The translations under genes and the position numbers were made by a program. Below are positions 1-7,730 of a stretch of DNA of 42,997 nt, one piece after another. The notes under the pieces are model-generated. The model saw only the letters and a program-made list of their open reading frames with translations, searched no databases and was not told where the DNA came from. Every line of letters starts with the position of its first letter. The first letter of the stretch is position 1. Origin of the DNA: Bacillota bacterium (GTDB lineage Bacteria > Bacillota > Clostridia > Peptostreptococcales > Anaerovoracaceae); the NCBI GenBank assembly GCA_017394515.1, contig JAFPXY010000027.1:1-42997 (forward strand). The letters are read 5' to 3'.

Positions 1-1
1 A

Positions 2-193
2 ATGGCTAAGTTATATGCCGCTGAGACTGCTATGGCTGTTACCACCAAGTGCGTACAGTATCACGGTGGTTATGGTTACACCAAGGATTATCCTGTTGAG
101 AGAATGATGAGAGATGCTAAGATCACTGAGATCTACGAAGGTACTTCCGAAGCTCAGAGACTGGTTATTTCAGCTCACACATTCAAGAAATAA
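2..193 (+). CDS. bcd: Acyl-CoA (butyryl-CoA) dehydrogenase, C-terminal fragment
   Basis: Only the last 63 residues are inside the window; the reading frame is open to the left edge, so the ATG at base 2 is almost certainly an internal codon. The fragment has the acyl-CoA dehydrogenase C-terminal helical domain signature: [20 protein letters not shown] followed by [10 protein letters not shown]. In this family the Glu of IYEGT is the catalytic base that takes the alpha proton from the acyl-CoA, and it is present here. The etfB and etfA genes follow directly, so the likely substrate is butyryl/crotonyl-CoA and the enzyme probably works in a Bcd-Etf complex. Substrate choice is inferred from context, not from the fragment. 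Confidence 0.9.
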   Translation: MAKLYAAETAMAVTTKCVQYHGGYGYTKDYPVERMMRDAKITEIYEGTSEAQRLVISAHTFKK

Positions 194-212
194 AGAGTAG
201 GAGGAAACAAAT

Positions 213-1019
213 ATGGCATTTAATATTATTGTATGCGCAAAGCAGGTTCCTGATACTAACGTTATTAAGATCAACCCTAAGACAGGAACACTTATCAGAG
301 ACGGCGTTCCATCAATCCTTAACCATGATGATAACAACGCTCTCGAAGAAGCATTAAAGATCAAAGATAAATATGATGACGTTCATATCACAGTCATCTC
401 CATGGGACCTCCTCAGGCATCCGACCTTCTTTTCGAATGTATCGCTAAGGGAGCTGACGAGGGTATCCTCGTATCCGACAGAGCAGTCGGCGGTTCCGAT
501 ACATGGGCAACTTCCAACACCCTTGAAGCTGCAGTAAGAAAATGGGTCAAGGAGAATGGACCTTATGACATCATCTTCACCGGCCGTCAGGCTATCGATG
601 GAGATACCGCTCAGGTAGGACCTCAGCTTGCTGAAAAGCTTGACCTGCCTCAGGTATCCTATGTTGAAGAATTCGAGATGGCAGAAGACAGAAAGACCAT
701 CACCGTAAAGAGACAGTTAGAAGATGGATACGAACTCATCGAACTCCAGACTCCTTGCCTCCTTACAACCATCAAGGAATTAAATACTCCTAGATATATG
801 AGCGTTAACGGTATCTTCGGCGCAAAGGACATCAAAGTTTGGAACGCTAAGGACATCGAAGTAGACCTGACCAAGGTAGGTCTTGAAGCTTCCCCTACAA
901 ACGTATTCAGATCATTCACTCCCGCACCTAAGGCTCCCGGCATGAAGATTGAAGGAGACACTGAAAACGACCTTGCAAAGAACCTTCTGATCAACCTTAA
1001 AGGTAAGCACATCATCTAA
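213..1019 (+). CDS. etfB: Electron transfer flavoprotein, beta subunit
   Basis: The 268-residue protein matches the EtfB family over its full length. It opens with FNIIVCAKQVPDTN, and residues around 120-145 read IIFTGRQAIDGDTAQVGPQL, the conserved nucleotide-binding stretch of the beta subunit. EtfB pairs with EtfA to bind flavin and carry electrons between NADH, ferredoxin and an acyl-CoA dehydrogenase. A strong ribosome site (GTAGGAGGAA) lies 19 bases after the bcd stop and sets the start. The order bcd-etfB-etfA is the usual one for electron-bifurcating Etf in Clostridia. Bifurcation itself is inferred from context and from the NPKTG...DGVPSILNHDD region, which resembles bifurcating-type EtfB. 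Confidence 0.95.
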   Translation: MAFNIIVCAKQVPDTNVIKINPKTGTLIRDGVPSILNHDDNNALEEALKIKDKYDDVHITVISMGPPQASDLLFECIAKGADEGILVSDRAVGGSDTWATSNTLEAAVRKWVKENGPYDIIFTGRQAIDGDTAQVGPQLAEKLDLPQVSYVEEFEMAEDRKTITVKRQLEDGYELIELQTPCLLTTIKELNTPRYMSVNGIFGAKDIKVWNAKDIEVDLTKVGLEASPTNVFRSFTPAPKAPGMKIEGDTENDLAKNLLINLKGKHII

Positions 1020-1037
1020 TTTGAGGAGGAATATATA

Positions 1038-2342
1038 ATGGCTATTGAAATATTAAAAGAAAAATGTACAGGTTGCGGACTGTGCTTTAAGTCCTGCCCT
1101 TATGACGCATTTGAATTCGAACCTTATGATGGTAATAAGCTTAAAAGAGTTGCTAAGGTAAACGCCAAGTGCTCCTTCTGTAACCAGTGCCTTACCGCTT
1201 GTAAGTTCGGAGCTATCAAGGAAGTTCAGACTGCTTCCGGAGATGACAGATTCAAAGATTACAAGCACATCTGGGTATATGCAGAGCAGAGACATGGAAA
1301 GATCCAGAACGTTGCTCTCGAGCTTATCGGCGAAGGCCGTAAGCTTGCTAAGGACATTTCCGAAGATACACAGGTTTGCGCAGTTCTCGTAGGAGACAAG
1401 ATCGACCACCTTGCACAGGAGTGCTTCGAGTACGGTGCTGAGAAGGTTTACATGATCCAGGATCCTCTTCTTGAACAGTACACCACAGACGGATACACCA
1501 AGGTTATCTATGATGCAATCCAGGAATTCAAGCCTGAGATCGTTCTCTACGGTGCTACCCATATCGGTCGTGACCTTGCTCCTCGTATCGCAGCAAGATG
1601 CAACACCGGTCTTACCGCAGACTGCACACACCTTGACGTAAAGGTATCCAAGTACATCGAATTCGCTAAGGCAAACACCACTCTTGATACTTCCACACTG
1701 GATCCTAACGATCCTTCAACTGGAATCAAGCAGACCCGTCCTGCATTCGGTGGAAACCTTATGGCTACCATCATCTGCCCTAACACCAGACCTCAGATGT
1801 CAACCGTACGTCCTGGCGTTATGCAGAAACTCGAGAGAGTTCCCGGAGCTACCGGTGAAGTCGTAAACGTTAAGCCCGCTATCACAAAGGACGACATCCA
1901 CATCACAGTTAAGGACGTTGTTAAGTCAGCTAAGGAACTCGTTTCCCTTACAGACGCTAAGATCATCTGCTCCGGCGGACGTGGACTTGGCGGTCCTGAA
2001 GGATTCAACCTTATCAAGGAATTCGCTGACAAGGTTGGCGGAGTTGTTGGTTCCTCCCGTGCAGCAGTAGATGCTGGCTGGATCGATCACTCACATCAGG
2101 TAGGACAGACCGGAACAACCGTTAAGCCCGAAATCTACTTCGCTTGCGGTATCTCCGGAGCTATCCAGCACCAGGCTGGTATGTCCGGATCCAAGATCAT
2201 CGTTGCTATCAACAAGGATCCTGACTGCCCGATGATGGAAATCGCTGACTACGGTCTCGTTGGTGACCTTTACAAGATCATCCCTGAGATCATCAAGGAA
2301 TGGGACAACGCAGAAGATCTCTACGATGCTTCCACCAGATAA
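1038..2342 (+). CDS. etfA: Electron transfer flavoprotein, alpha subunit with N-terminal 2[4Fe-4S] ferredoxin domain
   Basis: This 434-residue protein is about 100 residues longer than a simple EtfA. Residues 1-60 form a ferredoxin domain with two clusters of cysteines: C10, C13, C16, C20 followed by Pro, and C45, C48, C51, C55. The EtfA alpha/beta domain follows, and the C-terminal third holds the FAD-binding signature ([53 protein letters not shown]). Fused ferredoxin domains are known in some anaerobe Etfs, such as the CarE type, where they may pass electrons to or from ferredoxin. A GAGGAGG site precedes the ATG, 18 bases after etfB. A terminator follows, so this gene ends the operon. Confidence 0.96.
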   Translation: MAIEILKEKCTGCGLCFKSCPYDAFEFEPYDGNKLKRVAKVNAKCSFCNQCLTACKFGAIKEVQTASGDDRFKDYKHIWVYAEQRHGKIQNVALELIGEGRKLAKDISEDTQVCAVLVGDKIDHLAQECFEYGAEKVYMIQDPLLEQYTTDGYTKVIYDAIQEFKPEIVLYGATHIGRDLAPRIAARCNTGLTADCTHLDVKVSKYIEFAKANTTLDTSTLDPNDPSTGIKQTRPAFGGNLMATIICPNTRPQMSTVRPGVMQKLERVPGATGEVVNVKPAITKDDIHITVKDVVKSAKELVSLTDAKIICSGGRGLGGPEGFNLIKEFADKVGGVVGSSRAAVDAGWIDHSHQVGQTGTTVKPEIYFACGISGAIQHQAGMSGSKIIVAINKDPDCPMMEIADYGLVGDLYKIIPEIIKEWDNAEDLYDASTR

Positions 2343-2381
2343 TCAAATATAGTTTTTAGTTGAAAGTTATTAGCTATATCG

Positions 2382-2410
2382 AAAGAGCCCGCTCGTCGGG
2401 CTCTTTTTTC
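2382..2410 (+). terminator. Rho-independent terminator of the bcd-etfBA operon
   Basis: A perfect 10-base-pair stem (AAAGAGCCCG with CGGGCTCTTT) encloses a five-base loop and runs into a T tract. It lies 40 bases after the etfA stop. Confidence 0.93.
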
Positions 2411-2414
2411 TTTA

Positions 2415-2443
2415 TCGACAAGCAATGCAAAAAATGATATAAT
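2415..2443 (+). promoter_or_regulatory. Extended -10 promoter for the HAD phosphatase gene
   Basis: TCGACA (2415-2420, five of six to consensus) and TATAAT (2438-2443, perfect) are separated by 17 bases. A TG at 2435-2436 makes an extended -10 element. The expected transcription start, six to seven bases after the -10 box, falls at or next to the A of the ATG at 2450, which implies a leaderless message. Confidence 0.8.
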
Positions 2444-2449
2444 TCTCAT

Positions 2450-3256
2450 ATGGACAAAAAACCCGATCTTTCAAACAAAAAATTATTCCTCATGGATATG
2501 GATGGGACCATATACCTGGATGACAGGCTGCTTCCCGGAGCCCGCGAGTTCATAGATCGCACCCGCGAAAAGGGCAGGGCGGTCTTTCTCACCAATAACT
2601 CTTCAAGAGGTATAGATGCATATCTTGCGAAGATGGCTCGTCTGGGTATCCCTGCGACAGCTGAAGATTTCCTCACTTCCGTGGATGCCACAATCTACTA
2701 TCTGGAGGATCACTTTGGCCCTGAAGCGGGCGGCAAGATCATGTACGTCATGGGCACTGAATCCTTTAAGAAACAGCTGAGATCTGCTGGATTCAAGGTG
2801 GTCGACAGCTTGGTAGAGGGCATTGATATGGTGCTCTTGGGCTTCGACAGGGAACTCACCTACAAGAAGCTCGAAGATGTGAGCAGGCTGCTTTCGGAGA
2901 ACCCGGATATGCCATATTTTGCGGCTAATCCTGACTGGGTATGCCCTGCGGAGTTCGGATATGTACCGGACTGCGGCTCTATGGCTGAAATGCTCTGGCA
3001 CGCCACGGGCAGAAAGCCCATCTTCATGGGAAAACCGGAGCCCCTCATGGCAGAGCTTGCCATGAAAAGATTCGGCTACTCCAAGGAAGAAACCCTGATC
3101 ATGGGCGATCGCATATACACGGACATCGCCTGCGGAGTGAACGCGGGAGTGGACACGGCTTTTCTCCTTTCGGGAGAGGGCGTCATGGAAGACATAGTTA
3201 AATACGGCATCGAGCCGACCTATATATTCAAAAGTATTAAGGAGATTCTATTATGA
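2450..3256 (+). CDS. HAD-superfamily (NagD/IIA-type) phosphatase
   Basis: The 268-residue protein has the haloacid dehalogenase phosphatase motifs: the nucleophile motif DMDGT at residues 16-20, TNNSSR near 49-54, and the metal-binding IMGDRIYTDIACG near the C terminus. The cap position and overall length fit the IIA subclass (NagD, phosphoglycolate or p-nitrophenyl phosphatase-like). The physiological phosphate ester is unknown. The gene overlaps the MFS transporter by four bases (ATGA). The start is unusual: no Shine-Dalgarno site precedes the ATG, and a strong promoter ends six bases before it. A later start at the Met of MDMDGT would remove the first beta strand and also lacks a ribosome site, so 2450 is preferred. 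Confidence 0.92.
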   Translation: MDKKPDLSNKKLFLMDMDGTIYLDDRLLPGAREFIDRTREKGRAVFLTNNSSRGIDAYLAKMARLGIPATAEDFLTSVDATIYYLEDHFGPEAGGKIMYVMGTESFKKQLRSAGFKVVDSLVEGIDMVLLGFDRELTYKKLEDVSRLLSENPDMPYFAANPDWVCPAEFGYVPDCGSMAEMLWHATGRKPIFMGKPEPLMAELAMKRFGYSKEETLIMGDRIYTDIACGVNAGVDTAFLLSGEGVMEDIVKYGIEPTYIFKSIKEILL

Positions 3257-4548
3257 AACTGGATTATAAGCGTACGGTCCTCATAGGATTCGCATTCCTG
3301 GCAATCAGCGCTTTCTGGCAGATGTATGACAACATCATTCCTTTGATCCTGAAGTATTTCTTCAATATCGGAGACACTCTGTCAGGAGCTATCATGGCGC
3401 TGGATAATATTTTTGCGCTGTTCATGTTGCCCATCTTCGGCGCACTGTCTGACAAGGTCATGACCAACCGAGGCAAGCGTACGCCCTTCATCTTCGTGGG
3501 CACCATCCTTTCTGTCATTTTTATGATTTTCCTGCCCATCGCAGCAAACATAAGAAATCTGGCGCTTTTCATCGTCATGCTGCTTTTGACCCTGATCGCC
3601 ATGTCCACCTACAGATCACCTGCTGTATCCCTCATGCCGGACGTAACGCCGAAGCCTTTGAGATCCAAGGGTAACGCCATAATCAATCTCATGGGTGCCG
3701 TCGGTATCATTCTGGTGCTGGGACTGACCATGGTGCTTTCCGGTTCCAAGGATAACAATACACCAAACTATATCTTCCTCTTTCTTGCTGTGGCAGTTAT
3801 TATGATCGTCGCTCTTCTCATAATCCTCTTTAAGGTAGATGAGAACCAATTCGTGGCTGAGAGGATCGCCCTTGAAAAGGAATATGGCATAGAAGATGAG
3901 GTAGAAGACGATGGTTCAGGAGACGCCAAGCTTCCTGCAGATGTAAAGCGTTCTCTGATCTTCCTGCTCCTGTCCGTTGCCTTCTGGTTCATGGCATATA
4001 ACGGAGTTACGACTGCTTTCTCAAAATACGCTACAGAGACCTGGGGAATGGGCGGCGGTTCCTACGCCAGTGCCATGATGCTGGCTTCCATCGGAGCTCT
4101 CATCGCCTTCATCCCTGTAGGTATCATCTCATCCAAGCTGGGCCGTAAGAAGGTAATCCTCTTCGGCGTTATTTTGCTGGCTCTTTCTTGGTTCGCAGCC
4201 TTCCTGTTCAAAACACCCAACATTGGCATCTACGTGGTATTCATCCTGGTAGGTATCGCTTGGGCGTCCATAAATGTAAACTCTTATCCCATGGTAGTGG
4301 AGATGTGCAAAGGATCCGATATCGGTAAATTCACCGGATACTACTACACCTTCTCCATGGCGGCGCAGGTATTCACGCCGATCCTTTCAGGTTTCTTCCT
4401 GGAGCACGTCGGCTACTGGACTCTGTTCCCTTATGCTACCATTTTCTCCGTCGTAGCTTTCCTGACCATGCTTCAGGTTAAGCACGGTGATTCAAAGCCG
4501 GAGGCTCCGAAGAAGGGCGTAGAGGCGTTTGAAGATCTTGATATGTAG
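3253..4548 (+). CDS. MFS transporter, SLC45/GPH-like
   Basis: The 431-residue protein has about twelve hydrophobic segments. The first cytoplasmic loop near residues 62-75 reads GALSDKVMTNRGKRTPFI, which resembles the D-(R/K)-GRR/K signature of the major facilitator superfamily, in the form seen in the sucrose/glycoside SLC45 and GPH branches. A charged, acidic central loop around residues 205-225 separates the two six-helix halves. The start overlaps the HAD gene stop (ATGA), with an AAGGAG site just upstream, so translation is coupled. The substrate cannot be told from sequence. Its neighbours, a phosphatase and a glycerophosphodiester phosphodiesterase, suggest a sugar, polyol or phosphodiester-derived compound, but that is a guess. 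Confidence 0.85.
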   Translation: MKLDYKRTVLIGFAFLAISAFWQMYDNIIPLILKYFFNIGDTLSGAIMALDNIFALFMLPIFGALSDKVMTNRGKRTPFIFVGTILSVIFMIFLPIAANIRNLALFIVMLLLTLIAMSTYRSPAVSLMPDVTPKPLRSKGNAIINLMGAVGIILVLGLTMVLSGSKDNNTPNYIFLFLAVAVIMIVALLIILFKVDENQFVAERIALEKEYGIEDEVEDDGSGDAKLPADVKRSLIFLLLSVAFWFMAYNGVTTAFSKYATETWGMGGGSYASAMMLASIGALIAFIPVGIISSKLGRKKVILFGVILLALSWFAAFLFKTPNIGIYVVFILVGIAWASINVNSYPMVVEMCKGSDIGKFTGYYYTFSMAAQVFTPILSGFFLEHVGYWTLFPYATIFSVVAFLTMLQVKHGDSKPEAPKKGVEAFEDLDM

Positions 4549-4577
4549 ATCAGGCAATACTGATGGTATTGCCTGAT
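4549..4577 (+). terminator. Perfect hairpin after the MFS gene; terminator-like but with a weak T tract
   Basis: A perfect 12-base-pair stem (ATCAGGCAATAC with GTATTGCCTGAT) with a five-base loop begins right after the MFS stop codon. The following bases AGCGTGTTTG are only mildly T-rich. It may be a partial terminator or an mRNA-stabilising 3' structure before the next gene. Confidence 0.45.
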
Positions 4578-4604
4578 AGCGTGTTTGTAAAGAGGGTGTA
4601 ATTT

Positions 4605-5465
4605 ATGAGTAAAGAGGATGTTTTAAGGGAGTTATTAAAGTATAGGTATGCGCATCGGGGGCTGCATCACAAGCCGACTGTGCCTGAGAATTCCCTTATG
4701 GCCTTCGGATTGGCGGCTGAGAAGGGATTTGGCATAGAATTAGATGTTCATCTCACCAGGGATGGTAAACTGGCTGTCATGCACGATCATGGCCTTAAAC
4801 GAGTTACCACCGTAAGGTCGGATCATCTGGCGGTGGTGCCTGAGAATGCGGCCATACCTTGCGAGACCACCGTGGGCTGCAAGGGCGTCATCGAGGATAT
4901 GACCCTTGCGGAGGCCAAGTCTTATCCTCTGGAGGAATCCGATGAGAGGGTGCCGGAGTTTCGCGAGGTCCTGGAGCTCATCGCGGGACGCGTGCCCATG
5001 ATAATCGAGCTAAAGCCTGTCAACGGAAATCAGGATGATCTTTGTAAGAAAGTCATGTCTGAACTTGAAGGTTATGAAGGACTGTACTGTGTGGAGAGCT
5101 TTAATTCGTTTGCGGTCATGTCCATGAAAAAGCTTTTCCCGGACATCGTGCGCGGTCAGCTGGGTTCGGATCTGGCTGCGGATTACAAGGCCAGGGTTAC
5201 CAACGACCCCAGAGAGGGTGGCAAATTCGGCAAGGTGGCTAACACCATGGTCAAGGATCTCGTAATGAATCGAATGACTCTTCCGGATTTCGTGGCTTAC
5301 AAATTCGAACACAAGAGAAACAGCACCTTCAGAGCGTATAAAGGGGCGAAGATATTTTGGACCATTAAGGATCCCATCGATCTGGCGGTGGGAGAGGGCA
5401 TGGGAGCCGCTTGCATCTTCGAGGGCTTCGTGCCTGAGAGCCCGCTCAGGGGTGAGACAATCTAA
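4605..5465 (+). CDS. Glycerophosphodiester phosphodiesterase family protein
   Basis: The 286-residue protein shows the GDPD TIM-barrel motifs in order: AHRGL with H17-R18, ENS at 28-30, the metal-binding E45 and D47 in IELDVHLTRDG, and H60-D61 in VMHDH. Later barrel strands include VPMIIELKP and VESFNSF. These enzymes cleave glycerophosphodiesters to glycerol 3-phosphate plus an alcohol. There is no signal peptide, so it is probably cytoplasmic. A GAGGGTG ribosome site precedes the ATG. The gene has no obvious promoter of its own and sits 56 bases after the MFS gene across a hairpin, so read-through from the HAD promoter is likely. Confidence 0.9.
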   Translation: MSKEDVLRELLKYRYAHRGLHHKPTVPENSLMAFGLAAEKGFGIELDVHLTRDGKLAVMHDHGLKRVTTVRSDHLAVVPENAAIPCETTVGCKGVIEDMTLAEAKSYPLEESDERVPEFREVLELIAGRVPMIIELKPVNGNQDDLCKKVMSELEGYEGLYCVESFNSFAVMSMKKLFPDIVRGQLGSDLAADYKARVTNDPREGGKFGKVANTMVKDLVMNRMTLPDFVAYKFEHKRNSTFRAYKGAKIFWTIKDPIDLAVGEGMGAACIFEGFVPESPLRGETI

Positions 5466-5475
5466 TAGTTTAAGT

Positions 5476-5510
5476 GGGGCTGCCGCATGGCAGCCCTATT
5501 TTAATTTTTT
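5476..5510 (+). terminator. Rho-independent terminator after the GDPD gene
   Basis: GGGCTGCC (5477-5484) pairs perfectly with GGCAGCCC (5489-5496) around a GCAT loop and is followed by TATTTTAATTTTTT. Confidence 0.92.
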
Positions 5511-5570
5511 GCGAAGCGAGATCCAATCCCATAAAAGGGGTTAAAAATATCAAAAAATCTCATTTTTTTC

Positions 5571-5599
5571 TTGATTTATGGTGAAAAGTGGTGTATAGT
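5571..5599 (+). promoter_or_regulatory. dcw operon promoter
   Basis: TTGATT (5571-5576) and TATAGT (5594-5599) are spaced by exactly 17 bases, a good match to the housekeeping sigma factor. The expected start is near 5606, giving a leader of about 75 bases before mraZ. The three MraZ boxes at 5579-5603 overlap the spacer and the -10 box. Confidence 0.8.
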
Positions 5600-5603
5600 G
5601 GGG
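5579..5603 (+). promoter_or_regulatory. Three MraZ-binding boxes
   Basis: TGGTG (5579-5583), TGGTG (5589-5593) and TGGGG (5599-5603) repeat with a strict 10-base period. This matches the known MraZ operator, direct TGGGN repeats separated by five bases. They sit inside the promoter spacer and across the -10 element, so MraZ bound here should block RNA polymerase and repress its own operon. Confidence 0.8.
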
Positions 5604-5612
5604 ATAGATGCA

Positions 5613-5648
5613 TTTAGGGTAGGGGCATTATGACCTATTTGCCCTAAA
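5613..5648 (+). other. Leader hairpin in the mraZ 5' untranslated region
   Basis: TTTAGGG (5613-5619) pairs with CCCTAAA (5642-5648), and TAGG (5620-5623) can pair with CCTA (5634-5637), leaving a four-base bulge. It lies between the predicted transcription start and the mraZ ribosome site. It matches no riboswitch known to me. Confidence 0.4.
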
Positions 5649-5681
5649 ATCCGTTTAAAAAAGACCAAGGGAGATAACCGA

Positions 5682-6113
5682 ATGTTCATGGGAACAACCT
5701 ACAATTCCATAGATGACAAGAACAGGATGATCGTCCCTTCACGTCTTAGAAACGAGCTTGGCGGAAGCTGTGTGCTGACCAAGGGACTGGATAAGTGCCT
5801 TTACATCTACACCACAGAGAATTGGGCCAAGCAGATGCAGAAGATTGAAAGATTACCGGAGTCAGATCCTAAAGTTAGAGCTTTTATCAGGCACTTTTGC
5901 GCTAACGCAGTAGAATGCGAGTTCGATAAGCAGGGTAGAGTCGTCATCCCCCAAGAATTAAAGTCCTACGCTGGTATCGAAAAGGAGCTTGTTACCATGG
6001 GCGCCATGTCCAAGATAGAAGTGTGGTCCAAGGAGACCTGGGACGACCCGAACAACGACAGTAAGATGGAGACCGAAGACTTTGCTAATGCCCTCTCTGA
6101 GTACAATTTCTAA
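5682..6113 (+). CDS. mraZ: Transcriptional regulator MraZ
   Basis: The 143-residue protein contains two SpoVT/AbrB-like swapped-hairpin halves, each with the MraZ DXXXR signature: DDKNR at 11-15 and DKQGR at 82-86. MraZ forms a ring and binds direct repeats upstream of the division and cell wall cluster. The operator is visible here (5579-5603), which supports autorepression. The AGGGAGA ribosome site at 5669-5675 supports the ATG at 5682; a start at the second Met (MGTTYN) is possible but would lie farther from it. rsmH follows after 12 bases, as in most bacteria. Confidence 0.97.
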   Translation: MFMGTTYNSIDDKNRMIVPSRLRNELGGSCVLTKGLDKCLYIYTTENWAKQMQKIERLPESDPKVRAFIRHFCANAVECEFDKQGRVVIPQELKSYAGIEKELVTMGAMSKIEVWSKETWDDPNNDSKMETEDFANALSEYNF

Positions 6114-6125
6114 GGAGATGGCGAT

Positions 6126-7058
6126 ATGGAATTCAAGCACACATCGGTAATGTTTGAAGAGACTATTAATGGTCTTGAACTTAAGTCGAATGGTATTTAT
6201 GTTGATGGCACGTTGGGTGGCGGCGGCCACTCAAGCGGCATTTGCGCCGGATTGGGAGAGGGCGGACTCTTGATCGGAATCGACCGTGACAAAGACGCAC
6301 TAAAAGCGGCCGAAAAGAGGCTCTCCCAATTCACGTGCCGGAAAACTTTCATTCAATCCAACTACTCGGATATCAAAGAAGTTTTGAGCGACCTGGGAAT
6401 TTCTCAGATCGATGGAGCGCTTCTGGATCTGGGCGTAAGCTCCTTTCAGCTGGATAATCCCGAACGCGGGTTCAGCTACATGCAGGAGGCTCCGCTGGAT
6501 ATGAGAATGAACCGTGATGACGATCTTACCGCCTATGACGTCATCAACAACTACGATAAGAATGAACTTAGAGATATTATCCGCGATTACGGAGAGGAGC
6601 GTTGGGCTTCCAGAATAGCGGATTTCGTCGTGAAGGAAAGAGCGAGAAAGCCTCTGGAGACCACCACGGAACTGGTGGACGTCATCAAGAAGGCAATACC
6701 CGCTAAGGCCAGACGCGAAGGCCCTCATCCAGCCAAGCGTACTTTCCAGGCCATAAGAATAGAAGTGAACGACGAATTGGGCAAGTTAAGGATCGCGCTG
6801 GACGAGTTCCTGGACGTGCTCAAACCGGGAGGCAGACTTGCAGTCATAACCTTCCATAGCTTGGAGGACAGGATCGTAAAGGAGACCTTCAAAAGAAGAT
6901 TCGATCCCTGCACCTGCCCGCCGGGGCTTCCTATGTGCGTTTGCGGCAAGGTAGGAGATATCGAGAGACCCGGAAAGGTCATCTTCCCGACAGAGGAAGA
7001 AATCGAGGTAAACCCCAGATCCAGAAGCGCTAAGCTTAGGATTGCGGTCAAGAAATAA
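6126..7058 (+). CDS. rsmH: 16S rRNA (cytosine-1402-N4)-methyltransferase RsmH
   Basis: The 310-residue protein aligns with RsmH (MraW) along its whole length. The AdoMet-binding motif [11 protein letters not shown] is at residues 26-36, with [12 protein letters not shown] and ERGFSYM downstream, and the C-terminal signature [10 protein letters not shown] and [11 protein letters not shown]. It methylates N4 of C1402 in the ribosomal P site. TAAGGAG overlaps the mraZ stop and provides the ribosome site. The gene has its classic position, second in the dcw operon. Confidence 0.97.
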   Translation: MEFKHTSVMFEETINGLELKSNGIYVDGTLGGGGHSSGICAGLGEGGLLIGIDRDKDALKAAEKRLSQFTCRKTFIQSNYSDIKEVLSDLGISQIDGALLDLGVSSFQLDNPERGFSYMQEAPLDMRMNRDDDLTAYDVINNYDKNELRDIIRDYGEERWASRIADFVVKERARKPLETTTELVDVIKKAIPAKARREGPHPAKRTFQAIRIEVNDELGKLRIALDEFLDVLKPGGRLAVITFHSLEDRIVKETFKRRFDPCTCPPGLPMCVCGKVGDIERPGKVIFPTEEEIEVNPRSRSAKLRIAVKK

Positions 7059-7114
7059 ATTATTGTTTTAGGCTTTAGGTATTTAGGTTATTTAGTTATT
7101 TAAGGTATTTGGAA

Positions 7115-7657
7115 ATGGCACCCAGTTCTTATGCTACGGACTATATTGAATATTTGAGCAGACAGGGCAAGTTCATCGCCACCGAGGGCTCAGAGGCTCT
7201 TAAGGTGGAGGTTGCTCCTGCGCCCACTCAGGCACCGGTCCCTAGCCGCACTGCTGTCAGAAAGACTGAGAGAAAGGCCAGGGAGCGCAACGAGAGCCTT
7301 ATGGTCACACAGAAGCCTCTCAAGATCATCACTGCGCCAGTGCTTTTGAGAACCAGTATGCTTTTGGTGATCATTGGAGTTCTTCTTATCTCTTCCGTAT
7401 GGATGAGCGCTAAGGCTACCTCCATCAAGTACAGCATCAATTCCATGACCAGGGAGAACGTAAAGCTCCAGGACGAGATAACCATGCTGGGCATCAAGAT
7501 CGAAGGGGCCGTAAGCTTCGAGTCCATCGAAGATTACGCCACGCATAACCTTAAGATGGTCTACCCGAAGAAGAACCAATGCTTCTATATCGATGAAGAT
7601 CAAAAGGTCGACAAGCACCTGGCTGAGAAGATAAGAGAAAAGGCATATAAAAATTAG
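7115..7657 (+). CDS. ftsL: FtsL-like bitopic division protein
   Basis: The predicted protein is 180 residues: a long basic and proline-rich cytoplasmic segment (about 1-75), one transmembrane helix (about 77-97, LLVIIGVLLISSVWM), then a short coiled coil (INSMTRENVKLQDEITMLGIKIEG) outside. This topology, its length and its place between rsmH and a class B PBP identify an FtsL/DivIC-type protein; sequence identity in the family is low. The cytoplasmic tail is longer than in many FtsL proteins. I chose ATG 7115, nine bases from AAGG. A TTG two codons earlier (7109) sits too close to that site. A hairpin lies between this gene and the next. Confidence 0.82.
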   Translation: MAPSSYATDYIEYLSRQGKFIATEGSEALKVEVAPAPTQAPVPSRTAVRKTERKARERNESLMVTQKPLKIITAPVLLRTSMLLVIIGVLLISSVWMSAKATSIKYSINSMTRENVKLQDEITMLGIKIEGAVSFESIEDYATHNLKMVYPKKNQCFYIDEDQKVDKHLAEKIREKAYKN

Positions 7658-7677
7658 GGGTATATTATCTATAAAGA

Positions 7678-7703
7678 AGCCGAACGCAAGTTCGGCTCGT
7701 TTT
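7678..7703 (+). terminator. Intra-operon hairpin between ftsL and spoVD/ftsI (attenuator-like)
   Basis: AGCCGAAC (7678-7685) pairs perfectly with GTTCGGCT (7690-7697) around a GCAA tetraloop and is followed by CGTTTT. It has the form of a weak intrinsic terminator, though the operon clearly continues, so it may tune the amount of downstream message. Confidence 0.6.
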
Positions 7704-7730
7704 ACTAAAAAGGGATAATTCAAATCATAG

